A stretch of DNA of 18,565 nucleotides. Origin: Fidelibacterota bacterium (lineage in GTDB: Bacteria; Marinisomatota; Marinisomatia; SCGC-AAA003-L08; GCA-002719095). Below are positions 1 to 5,929 of this stretch, one piece after another; positions within the stretch are counted from its first letter, which is position 1; the number at the start of each line of letters is the position of its first letter. Below the pieces are notes generated by a model that was given only the letters and a program-made list of their open reading frames with translations, made no database searches and had not been told where the DNA came from. Location of the stretch: assembly GCA_002705575.1 (NCBI GenBank), contig PAHI01000011.1:1-18565 (forward strand), given 5' to 3'. The position numbers and the translations under genes are program-made.

Positions 1-535
1 ATTATTCTTTAGTTGTGATGAAGATAATCCTGTAACTCAAAATGTATATGGGTGTACAGATAATACTGCCTGCAACTTTAACCCTGATGCAAATATTTAT
101 GTTCCTAATAGCTGTATTTATGGTCAGCCTAATATATGTAATGAATGCGGTGATAATTACAACTGTTTACTTGGCGAATGGAATTATGAAAGTCAGACTG
201 ACGAATATATTAATAATCTTATTGAAGGTGAAGATTGTCTGGTTCAACTCTTAGATTATGTGATTTTTGAAGAAATTAATATTTATTCTAATGGAAAATT
301 AAATTGGTCACTTTATAATTGGTGTGATGAACTATGGGATTGGAACTTTAATAATGAAACAAGTATTTTAGGCATTACCTGTAATACTGAACCAAATTCT
401 ACTTTTGAATTTGAAATTGAATTTAATTATACTAATAATATACTTACTTTGATTAGCTCAATGTCTCAAACAGATGAAGTTGGCAATTCTGTATGTACAG
501 GAATATCAAGAACAAATTATTCAAAAGCCGAATAA
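1..535 (+). CDS. Secreted lipoprotein, 5'-truncated by window edge
   Basis: The reading frame is open from base 2 and begins inside a lipoprotein signal peptide (LFFSC, then DEDNPV). Bases 1-90 match 2543-2632, the start of a complete gene whose leader reads [15 protein letters not shown], with one difference, so only about 10 codons should be missing. After the lipid-anchored Cys comes the motif [18 protein letters not shown], a Cys/Asn-rich element common in FCB secreted proteins, then an acidic, aromatic-rich region with no domain I recognise. The protein ends in KAE, and its TAA (533-535) overlaps the next ATG as TAATG. The first internal Met in frame (base 260) is not the real start. Function is unknown; it is probably anchored in the outer membrane or on the cell surface. 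Confidence 0.8.
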   Translation, partial: LFFSCDEDNPVTQNVYGCTDNTACNFNPDANIYVPNSCIYGQPNICNECGDNYNCLLGEWNYESQTDEYINNLIEGEDCLVQLLDYVIFEEINIYSNGKLNWSLYNWCDELWDWNFNNETSILGITCNTEPNSTFEFEIEFNYTNNILTLISSMSQTDEVGNSVCTGISRTNYSKAE

Positions 536-567
536 TGAATAAACTCTTACCCATCAATATATTCGGC
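527..567 (+). repeat. B-type junction repeat 1 (palindrome-ended)
   Basis: GCCGAATA (527-534) and TATTCGGC (560-567) form a perfect 8-bp inverted repeat around the core ATGAATAAACTCTTACCCAT. The left arm encodes the last two codons and stop of the upstream gene, and the core opens a mini-ORF. Two other 41-nt copies lie at 2058-2098 and 5701-5741. Confidence 0.85.
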
Positions 568-612
568 AGAAAATTTTGTAAATTCCAATGCAAACAAGGG
601 AGAGAGTTATGA
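535..612 (+). CDS. Mini-ORF of junction repeat 1 (25 codons)
   Basis: ATG at 535 overlaps the upstream TAA (TAATG) and opens a 25-codon frame beginning [14 protein letters not shown]. Its TGA (610-612) overlaps the ATG of the next gene at 609. It could act as a coupling leader that hands ribosomes from one gene to the next, or it could be a chance frame inside a recombination site. The shared N-terminus with the mini-ORFs at 2066 and 5709, and the overlap at both ends, are what support it. No protein function is visible. Confidence 0.3.
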   Translation: MNKLLPINIFGRKFCKFQCKQGREL

Positions 613-1193
613 AGAAGATTATTTTAATGTGTTTATTTGGCTTGATGTTCTCAGATACTATTTATTATTTAGTGAATGATGAGATTAAAGAAATAAATAA
701 TGTTATAATATTATATCAAAATGAATCGAGAATATTTTATAAAGATATTAATGGTAAGAGAGATATAAGAACTCAAAATGTTGTTAGTATTTTGGGCAAA
801 AATGATGAAGAAATCTTTGAGTTTAAATCGAATAATAAAAAAAATATTAACACTATCAATAATGATAAAAATCTATCTGCTCACACTAAAAAAGACGATA
901 CGTATTATAATTGCTATGTTTTTGCTCAAAACAACTATGCATCAGATGCTGGCGTCTATGGTTTTGGAACTGGTTTATTTCTTGGTCTGATAGGTACTGG
1001 TTTAGGGTATGCTCTTATTAGTAACTCTTATGTTGAAACACCTTATTATTTAATATCTGAATTATCATTGACAGATGCAGTAATTTGTGAGAAAGGTTAT
1101 AGAAAGTTTGTAGTTGAAGATAAAAGAAATCGTTTTTTATCAGGTGGAATTGTAGGAAGTGTTATTGCAGCACTTATAATAACATCTAATTAA
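609..1193 (+). CDS. Secreted glycine-zipper protein, unknown function
   Basis: A 194-residue product with an N-terminal hydrophobic segment (MKKIILMCLFGLMFS) fitting a signal peptide. The middle is charged and Asn/Lys-rich. It is followed by two Gly-rich hydrophobic stretches, GFGTGLFLGLIGTGLGYAL (about residues 117-135) and GGIVGSVIAALI near the C-terminus, which could be glycine-zipper membrane segments. I chose ATG 609 rather than the upstream in-frame ATG at 588 because AGGGAGAGAG at 597-606 is a good ribosome binding site for it and because the signal peptide then lies at the N-terminus. The gene uses its own start rather than the array's shared leader. I do not recognise the family; a small periplasmic or outer-membrane protein is likely. 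Confidence 0.75.
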   Translation: MKKIILMCLFGLMFSDTIYYLVNDEIKEINNVIILYQNESRIFYKDINGKRDIRTQNVVSILGKNDEEIFEFKSNNKKNINTINNDKNLSAHTKKDDTYYNCYVFAQNNYASDAGVYGFGTGLFLGLIGTGLGYALISNSYVETPYYLISELSLTDAVICEKGYRKFVVEDKRNRFLSGGIVGSVIAALIITSN

Positions 1194-1242
1194 ATAATGA
1201 ATAAACTCTTTCCCATATTGGCTTTATTATTCTTTAGTTGTG
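1194..1242 (+). repeat. A-type junction repeat 1 (start plus signal-peptide leader)
   Basis: AATAATG followed by the shared core ATGAATAAACTCTTTCCCAT, then ATTGGCTTTATTATTC, encoding [15 protein letters not shown]. The GCCG left arm is absent here; the upstream gene's own TAA at 1191-1193 lies three bases before the ATG. Confidence 0.85.
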
Positions 1243-2066
1243 GTGAAAATAGCCCTTTTACATCAGAAAATGTCTATGGTTGTAATGATAGTAGTGCTTG
1301 TAATTATAGCCCTAATGTAACTTTTAATATTCAAAGCAGTTGTTTAGAACTTGATGCATGCGGACATTGTGGTGGAGATAATTCAGCTTGCTTGGATGGA
1401 TGTGGTGTGCCTAATGGAAACAACTCATCATGCACTGATTGTAGTGGTATAATTAATGGCTCTGATTTTGATTGTGGTGGCGCTTGCGATGAAAATGTTG
1501 AATTATGGGGTCAATGTTATAATATTGAGACTACAACAGAATTAAGTTTATTTGATTATCAATACACGGGTGAGATACCTCCTGAAATAGGAAATCTTAC
1601 CAATTTAGAGGAGTTAAATTTAGGTAGAAACTACCTTACAGGAGAGATACCATCAAGCATAGGAAACCTCACGAATTTAGAATCTTTATATTTATATTAT
1701 AATCAACTCACAGGTGAAATACCAGTTGAAATAGGAAATCTTACAAATCTGACTGCATTATATTTAAGTAGCAATCAACTCACAGGACAAATTCCATCAA
1801 GCATAGGAAACTTAACGAATTTAAATGAATTAGGCTTACATGAAAATCAACTCACAGGTGAAATACCAGTTGAAATAGGAAATTTTACAAATTTAGTTCA
1901 TTTAAGTTTAAATAATAATCAACTTACAGGTGAGATTCCTGAAGAAATATGTAATGTTTCAGATGATTATCCAAGTGTAGGGAACAATAAGCTTTGTCCT
2001 CCATACCCAAGCTGTATAACTCAACAAGAAATAGATTCACAAGACACCTCAAATTGCGCCGAATAA
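1197..2066 (+). CDS. Leucine-rich-repeat lipoprotein (6 repeats)
   Basis: A 289-residue lipoprotein. The signal peptide ends in the lipobox LFFSC (Cys15). Next come an ACNYSP-type Cys/Asn motif (about 26-49) and Cys-rich CGHCGGDNSAC, GCGVPNGNNSSC and DCSGIINGSDFDCGGAC segments (54-97). Six LRRs of exactly 24 residues follow from about 120 to 252, with consensus LTGEIPSSIGNLTNLxxLxLxxNQ. A conserved cap, GNNKLCPPYPSCI, and a tail ending NCAE finish the protein. The LRRs are of the plant type (LTGxIP), and such repeats normally bind proteins or glycans. The upstream stop is three bases away and there is no Shine-Dalgarno, so coupled translation is likely. A binding or adhesion role outside the inner membrane is inferred; the ligand is unknown. 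Confidence 0.88.
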   Translation: MNKLFPILALLFFSCGENSPFTSENVYGCNDSSACNYSPNVTFNIQSSCLELDACGHCGGDNSACLDGCGVPNGNNSSCTDCSGIINGSDFDCGGACDENVELWGQCYNIETTTELSLFDYQYTGEIPPEIGNLTNLEELNLGRNYLTGEIPSSIGNLTNLESLYLYYNQLTGEIPVEIGNLTNLTALYLSSNQLTGQIPSSIGNLTNLNELGLHENQLTGEIPVEIGNFTNLVHLSLNNNQLTGEIPEEICNVSDDYPSVGNNKLCPPYPSCITQQEIDSQDTSNCAE

Positions 2067-2098
2067 TGAATAAACTCTTTCGCATTAATATATTCGGC
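2058..2098 (+). repeat. B-type junction repeat 2 (palindrome-ended)
   Basis: GCCGAATA (2058-2065) and TATTCGGC (2091-2098) flank the core (CGC in place of CCC). It has the same 41-nt layout as the copy at 527 and is followed by TGGAGAATTAGTAA, closely matching the sequence after the copy at 5701. Confidence 0.85.
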
Positions 2099-2119
2099 TG
2101 GAGAATTAGTAATATTTAG
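2066..2119 (+). CDS. Mini-ORF of junction repeat 2 (17 codons)
   Basis: ATG at 2066 overlaps the stop of the LRR gene (TAATG). The frame reads MNKLFRINIFGWRISNI and stops with TAG at 2117-2119, two bases before the ATG of the J-domain gene. It resembles the mini-ORF at 5709 (MNKLFPINIFGWKISKF). It is a possible translational-coupling leader; whether a peptide is made is unknown. Confidence 0.3.
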   Translation: MNKLFRINIFGWRISNI

Positions 2120-2121
2120 CT

Positions 2122-2514
2122 ATGAATAATATTACATGTCATAATTGTGGTGAATTAAATTCAGACAAAAGAGTATTATGTTTTTTATGTAATTCTGGAT
2201 TATGGAGTAAAAAGGCAAAAGAAAAAAAACATCAGAAAAGCGGTTATAATAAATACAATAAAAAGGAAAATAATGCTAACAATCAAATGAAAAATAATAT
2301 TTTTGATTCAGATAAACATTATAGAGAAATTTTAGAATTAAAAGGTGAAATAACAAAAATAAAAATCAAAAAACAATACAGGACAATGATGATGAAATAT
2401 CACCCAGATAAAGTAAATAGTATGGGAAGAAAAATAAAAAAAGTTGCCGAAGAAGAGTCAAAAGAAATAATAAAAGCATATAATTATTTTAAAAACAAAT
2501 ATAGCATAAATTAA
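2122..2514 (+). CDS. Zinc-ribbon J-domain (DnaJ-like) protein
   Basis: A 130-residue cytoplasmic-type protein without a signal peptide. Residues 6-23 carry two CxxC pairs (CHNC and CFLC), a zinc ribbon. A Lys/Asn-rich linker follows, and from about residue 64 a J domain with the diagnostic HPD tripeptide (His94-Pro95-Asp96) in MKYHPDKV and a basic C-terminal helix. J domains stimulate the ATPase of DnaK/Hsp70; the ribbon may recruit a client or nucleic acid. It lacks the G/F region and the CxxCxGxG zinc repeats of true DnaJ, so it is a J-domain accessory protein, not the housekeeping chaperone. Its place among lipoprotein genes is odd. Its TAA (2512-2514) overlaps the next gene's ATG (TAATG). 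Confidence 0.85.
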   Translation: MNNITCHNCGELNSDKRVLCFLCNSGLWSKKAKEKKHQKSGYNKYNKKENNANNQMKNNIFDSDKHYREILELKGEITKIKIKKQYRTMMMKYHPDKVNSMGRKIKKVAEEESKEIIKAYNYFKNKYSIN

Positions 2515-2576
2515 TGAATAAACTCTTTCCCATATTGGCTTTATTATTCTTTAGTTGTGATGAAGATAATCCTGTA
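2512..2576 (+). repeat. A-type junction repeat 2 (start plus signal-peptide leader)
   Basis: TAATG plus the shared core, the signal peptide and the CDEDNPV segment. No GCCGAA arm precedes it. From 2543 it continues for 90 bases almost identical to bases 1-90 of the window (one mismatch, C to T). Confidence 0.85.
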
Positions 2577-3158
2577 ACTCAAAATGTATATGGGTGTACA
2601 GATAATACTGCCTGCAACTTTAATCCTGATGCTACAATTTTCGATAATTCTTGCTTCTATGCAGAAGATTGGGAAGATGAATGTGGTGTATGTGATTTAG
2701 ATACTACTAACGACTGTGTCCAAGATGATTGTGGTGTTTGGGGTGGTGATAATTCTGAATGTGAAGCATTCAGCTCAATATTGTTAACTGATGAAGAGGG
2801 GAATGTTTTAGGCTATGAAGGAGATGAAGGATATCATACAAATTGCTTTGAAGACCGTTCACCATTTTGGCTGGATTTTGGTAATAATATAAGTGCTCCT
2901 TTCCCTAATCCATTTAGTTCAGGAATTTCTATAGATATAGCTATTGAAACTGATGCGTTTGTGCATATTAAGATTATAGATGAAGAATACAATGATATCA
3001 AAATTATACATAATAACTATATGACTGCAGGAACACATGCTTTAACATGGGATGGTTTAAATGAATTGGGGAATCAAATTCCAGCTGGATTCTATAGGTT
3101 CATTATTACCTATGAGGATGATGAGTGTTATGTGAACATTAAAAAGCAAGCCGAATAA
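2514..3158 (+). CDS. Lipoprotein with C-terminal FlgD-like Ig domain
   Basis: A 214-residue protein with signal peptide and lipobox LFFSC (Cys15), then an acidic CDEDNP stretch. Residues 25-47 hold the [16 protein letters not shown] motif and residues 57-83 hold Cys-rich ECGVCD and [12 protein letters not shown] segments. From about 128 to 205 lies a FlgD-type Ig-like fold: FPNPF, then alternating strands, [24 protein letters not shown]. In FCB bacteria this fold commonly forms the C-terminal module of exported proteins, where it may act in sorting or attachment. Having both a lipid anchor and this tail is somewhat redundant. It ends in QAE with TAATG overlap to the next gene. The exact role is unknown. 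Confidence 0.82.
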   Translation: MNKLFPILALLFFSCDEDNPVTQNVYGCTDNTACNFNPDATIFDNSCFYAEDWEDECGVCDLDTTNDCVQDDCGVWGGDNSECEAFSSILLTDEEGNVLGYEGDEGYHTNCFEDRSPFWLDFGNNISAPFPNPFSSGISIDIAIETDAFVHIKIIDEEYNDIKIIHNNYMTAGTHALTWDGLNELGNQIPAGFYRFIITYEDDECYVNIKKQAE

Positions 3159-3196
3159 TGAATAAACTCTTTCCCATAGTATTGGCTTTATTATTA
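3150..3196 (+). repeat. A-type junction repeat 3 (AGTATTGGC variant)
   Basis: GCCGAATA, the shared core, then AGTATTGGCTTTATTATTA. It encodes [13 protein letters not shown] but diverges before the lipobox, so the next protein gets the leader without a lipid-anchor Cys. GCCGAATA can pair with TATTGGC if one G is bulged. Confidence 0.8.
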
Positions 3197-3718
3197 AATA
3201 ATTTATATTCCAATAAAACAACCTTTAATGATTTGATTGGAATATCATATGCAAAAATATCTGATTCAGAAATTTTTTCATTAGGATTCCAAAACAGACT
3301 TCAAAATGAAAATATATTTGGACTTGGGTTTATCCATTACACTACATATGGTCGCATATACGACAATGAAACAAAAATATGGCTTCCTCATTTTGGATAC
3401 GATATTAATCTTCTTAAATCAAAAACCATAACATCATCTATTTCAATAGGTGCTTCTATTTTAAATAAAGACTTTATTTTTATAAATGGAAGAAAAACAT
3501 CAATTATTCACAATAGTTTATTCTCAAGTATTAATTTTAATTTTAAGTTTAAGAACGATTTTGGATTTGGAATACAATTAGGGCTATATGAAGGCTGTAA
3601 ATACACAACATGCCTAAGTTGTTTAGAAATAGAAAAATCAAACTGCAAATACATATTAATGCCAGGATTTTCTATTAACCTTTACGATTTTATCACTAAA
3701 ATCTATAAGGAAAATTAA
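3158..3718 (+). CDS. Putative small outer-membrane beta-barrel protein
   Basis: A 186-residue protein using the array leader ([18 protein letters not shown]), which here lacks a lipobox Cys and should be an ordinary signal peptide. The rest has many alternating hydrophobic, Gly and aromatic strands (FGLGFIHYTTYGRIY, SSISIGASILNKDF, NFKFKNDFGFGIQLGLY, PGFSINLYDF), suggesting an 8-strand-type barrel. Four Cys cluster near residues 147-163. No homologous family is recognised. ATG 3158 overlaps the preceding stop (TAATG), giving the choice of start. Shared leader but unrelated body: a clear case of one leader joined to different coding sequence. Confidence 0.72.
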   Translation: MNKLFPIVLALLLNNLYSNKTTFNDLIGISYAKISDSEIFSLGFQNRLQNENIFGLGFIHYTTYGRIYDNETKIWLPHFGYDINLLKSKTITSSISIGASILNKDFIFINGRKTSIIHNSLFSSINFNFKFKNDFGFGIQLGLYEGCKYTTCLSCLEIEKSNCKYILMPGFSINLYDFITKIYKEN

Positions 3719-3719
3719 A

Positions 3720-3800
3720 TTGACAAAGTATAAAGTAATTACAGTCAGTCAAACAAATAGATTAAAAGGATTAGAAGGCACCTTAAATTGCGCCGAATAA
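3720..3800 (+). pseudogene. Chimeric remnant: unknown start fused to LRR-gene tail
   Basis: Between two array genes lies a 26-codon open frame from TTG at 3720, reading TKYKVITVSQTNRLKGLEG and then TLNCAE-stop. Its last 25-30 bases (CACCTTAAATTGCGCCGAA) match the 3' ends of the LRR genes at 2045-2063 and 4435-4453, in the same frame. The front half does not match anything in the window. It looks like the scar of a deletion or recombination that joined a foreign 5' fragment to the tail of a lost LRR gene. It may be untranslated. Confidence 0.5.
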
Positions 3801-3846
3801 TGAATAAACTCTTTCCCATATTGGCTTTATTATTCTTTAGTTGTGA
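3792..3846 (+). repeat. A-type junction repeat 4
   Basis: GCCGAATA, the shared core, ATTGGCTTTATTATTC and TTTAGTTGTGA: a full leader encoding [16 protein letters not shown]. It is preceded by the LRR-gene tail sequence even though the upstream gene is not an LRR gene. Confidence 0.85.
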
Positions 3847-4456
3847 TTCAAATCCTGTTACTACATTATGTGATGAAAGTAATGAGGTTGAGTTATGGGG
3901 GCAATGTTATAATATTGAGACTACTACAGAAATAAATTTAGATAGCAATCAACTTTCAGGACAGATACCTTATGAAATAGGAAATCTTACAAATTTAATT
4001 AGGATATATTTATATGATAATCAGCTTACAGGTGAGATACCATCAAGCATAGGAAGCTTAACGAATTTAACTCTTTTAGAATTAGGAGAAAATCAACTTA
4101 CAGGCGAGATACCATCAAGCATAGGAAACTTAATAAATTTAACTGGATTAGGCTTATTTAATAATCAGCTCACAGGTGAGATTCCTGAAGAAATTGGGAA
4201 TTTGACAAATTTAATTAAGATATATTTAAATGCCAATCAACTCACAGGTGAGATACCTTCAAGTATAGGAAGCCTCACGAATTTAGAATCTTTATATTTT
4301 TCAAGTAATCAACTTACAGGTGAGATTCCTGCAGAAATATGTAATCAAGGTGATAGTACTCCAAGCTTAGGTAACAACAAACTCTGTCCACCTTATCCAT
4401 CTTGTATATCTCAAGATGATATAGATTCTCAAGAGACTTCAAATTGCGCCGAATAA
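3800..4456 (+). CDS. Leucine-rich-repeat lipoprotein (6 repeats, short)
   Basis: A 218-residue lipoprotein: signal peptide with lipobox LFFSC (Cys15), a short linker with VELWGQCYNIETTTE, then six 24-residue plant-type LRRs from about 44 to 187, the cap GNNKLCPPYPSCI and the tail ETSNCAE. It lacks the Cys/Asn-rich N-terminal modules of the other two LRR proteins, so it is the minimal member. I start at ATG 3800, where the shared leader begins; an in-frame TTG at 3788 would add four residues and is not credible. The stop TAA (4454-4456) overlaps the next ATG. It is probably a surface-binding protein. Confidence 0.87.
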   Translation: MNKLFPILALLFFSCDSNPVTTLCDESNEVELWGQCYNIETTTEINLDSNQLSGQIPYEIGNLTNLIRIYLYDNQLTGEIPSSIGSLTNLTLLELGENQLTGEIPSSIGNLINLTGLGLFNNQLTGEIPEEIGNLTNLIKIYLNANQLTGEIPSSIGSLTNLESLYFSSNQLTGEIPAEICNQGDSTPSLGNNKLCPPYPSCISQDDIDSQETSNCAE

Positions 4457-4521
4457 TGAATAAACTCTTTCCCATAGTATTGGCTTTATTATTCTTTAGT
4501 TGTGATGAAGATAATCCTGTA
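4448..4521 (+). repeat. A-type junction repeat 5
   Basis: GCCGAATA, the shared core, AGTATTGGCTTTATTATTC, then TTTAGTTGTGATGAAGA and TAATCCTGTA. It encodes [22 protein letters not shown], combining the AGTATTGGC form of the 3150 copy with the CDEDNPV end of the 2512 copy. Confidence 0.85.
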
Positions 4522-5706
4522 GCATCTGACACCACTGCGCCAATTGTAACAATAACATACCCAGTCAATAACGCAACTTTATCTGCTCAAACCACTGTTT
4601 TAGTGAATGTCGTTGATGACAGCGATATTACTTCTGTTGTTTTCTTGGTTAATGGCACTGAAACCTTTACAGATACTGAAGCACCTTTTGAATATAGTTG
4701 GGATGTATGCGCAATAAGCAGTGAAACTCCCATTATGGATTCTTTTGGAGATATGCTCACTGGGTCAGCAGCAACTATTCTTGTCAACGCTATAGATTCA
4801 AATAATAATATAGGTGTATCTCAATTAATTACATATAATGTTGGAGGAGAATATGATGAGTGTAGTGTTTGTGGAGGGGATAATTCAACTTGCACAGATG
4901 AGTGTGGTGTAGTCAATGGAGACAACTCTACTTGTACTGATTGCAGTGGCGTGGTTAATGGCTCTGATATTGATTGTGGTGGTGCTTGTGATGAAAATGT
5001 TGAATTATGGGGTCAATGTTATAATATTGAGACTACAACAGAATTAAGTTTATTTAATTATCAATACACGGGTGAGATACCTTCAAGCATAGGAAACCTT
5101 ACCAATTTAACTTATTTAAATTTAGGTTTAAATGAACTTACGGGAGAGATACCTTCAAGCATAGGAAACCTCACGAATTTAACTTATTTGAGATTATCTT
5201 CTAATGAACTCACAGGAGAGATTCCACCTGAGATAGGAAACCTAACGAATTTACATGAATTAAGCTTAACAGAAAATCAACTCACAGGAGAGATTCCACT
5301 TGAGATAGGAAACCTCACGAATTTACATGAATTACATTTACACAATAATCAACTTTCAGGTGAGATACCTGCTGAAATTGGAAATCTTACAAATTTAACT
5401 TATTTAATTTTATATTCTAATGAACTCACAGGACAGATTCCACCTGAGATAGGAAACCTCACGAATTTAGTAGATTTAAATTTGTATAATAATGAATTCT
5501 CAGGTGAAATTCCTTCAAGCATAGTAAACTTAACAAACTTGACTCATTTGTATTTATCTAACAATCAACTAATAGGTGAGATACCGTCTGAAATATGTCA
5601 AGTTGATAGTACTCCAAGTGTAGGTAACAACAACTTCTGTCCTCCATACCCAAGTTGTATATCTCAATATAATATAGATACACAAGACACTTCAAATTGC
5701 CCTTAA
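4456..5706 (+). CDS. Ig-like plus leucine-rich-repeat lipoprotein (8 repeats)
   Basis: A 416-residue lipoprotein, the largest of the array. Lipobox LFFSC (Cys16) is followed by DEDNPV. Then comes a bacterial Ig-like domain (about 22-135) opening TTAPIVTITYPVNNATL and containing SVVFLVNGTETF and ILVNAIDSNNNIG. Cys-rich ECSVCGGDNSTC, ECGVVNGDNSTC and GSDIDCGGAC segments follow (about 138-180). Eight 24-residue plant-type LRRs run from about 200 to 390, then the cap GNNNFCPPYPSC and a tail ending SNCP instead of NCAE. The start is ATG 4456, overlapping the previous stop. Bases 4957-5082 match 1455-1580 of another LRR gene with 4 differences in 126, indicating recent duplication or conversion. 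It is the last full gene of the array. Confidence 0.88.
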   Translation: MNKLFPIVLALLFFSCDEDNPVASDTTAPIVTITYPVNNATLSAQTTVLVNVVDDSDITSVVFLVNGTETFTDTEAPFEYSWDVCAISSETPIMDSFGDMLTGSAATILVNAIDSNNNIGVSQLITYNVGGEYDECSVCGGDNSTCTDECGVVNGDNSTCTDCSGVVNGSDIDCGGACDENVELWGQCYNIETTTELSLFNYQYTGEIPSSIGNLTNLTYLNLGLNELTGEIPSSIGNLTNLTYLRLSSNELTGEIPPEIGNLTNLHELSLTENQLTGEIPLEIGNLTNLHELHLHNNQLSGEIPAEIGNLTNLTYLILYSNELTGQIPPEIGNLTNLVDLNLYNNEFSGEIPSSIVNLTNLTHLYLSNNQLIGEIPSEICQVDSTPSVGNNNFCPPYPSCISQYNIDTQDTSNCP

Positions 5707-5741
5707 TAATGAATAAACTCTTTCCCATTAATATATTCGGC
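5701..5741 (+). repeat. B-type junction repeat 3 (array end)
   Basis: The core ATGAATAAACTCTTTCCCAT is followed by TAATA and the right arm TATTCGGC (5734-5741). The left arm has decayed to CCTTAATA, so the inverted repeat is lost. It is the last copy and marks the downstream end of the array. Confidence 0.8.
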
Positions 5742-5762
5742 TGGAAAATTAGTAAGTTTTAA
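5709..5762 (+). CDS. Mini-ORF of junction repeat 3 (17 codons)
   Basis: Reads MNKLFPINIFGWKISKF then TAA, near-identical to the mini-ORF at 2066. It starts three bases after the stop of the last LRR gene. No gene follows on this strand, so it cannot couple to anything here; it may simply be the unoccupied form of the junction element. Confidence 0.25.
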   Translation: MNKLFPINIFGWKISKF

Positions 5763-5929
5763 TAACAGAAAGAGAGGAGAGTAAGCCCTTTTTCAAGCCT
5801 TATCCAATAATTAATCAATATTTAAAGTAATTATAAGATAGTAATCAATATATCGCACTTAATGTCGTAGTTATTTTGAAAATCGTAGTTAATTATTCGG
5901 TGCAAATTGTTGAATATACAAAATATGGT
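5763..5929. other. Intergenic gap between array and crt operon (convergent)
   Basis: 167 bases with no gene. A purine stretch (AGAAAGAGAGGAGAG) follows the last repeat, and a 9-base direct repeat TCGTAGTTA occurs at 5865-5873 and 5883-5891. I see no convincing hairpin terminator for either of the converging transcripts. Confidence 0.5.

Noticed and set aside
527..567. B-type repeats as rho-independent terminators
   Set aside because: The stem is only 8 bp with a loop of about 25 bases and no T-run follows; genes continue immediately downstream.
1548..1960. CRISPR or non-coding tandem repeats
   Set aside because: The 72-bp periodicity is the coding repeat of leucine-rich repeats in frame; there are no spacers.
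527..5741. Classical integron attC sites
   Set aside because: The junctions have inverted arms and one gene between copies, but I could not find the paired RYYYAAC / GTTRRRY core sites, and the repeated core encodes a signal peptide. Called integron-like only.
5896..5908. Fourth copy of the operator (TTCGGTGCAAATTG)
   Set aside because: Only one imperfect half-site is present, no second CGTGCA at 9 bp, and it lies at the 3' end of crtB.
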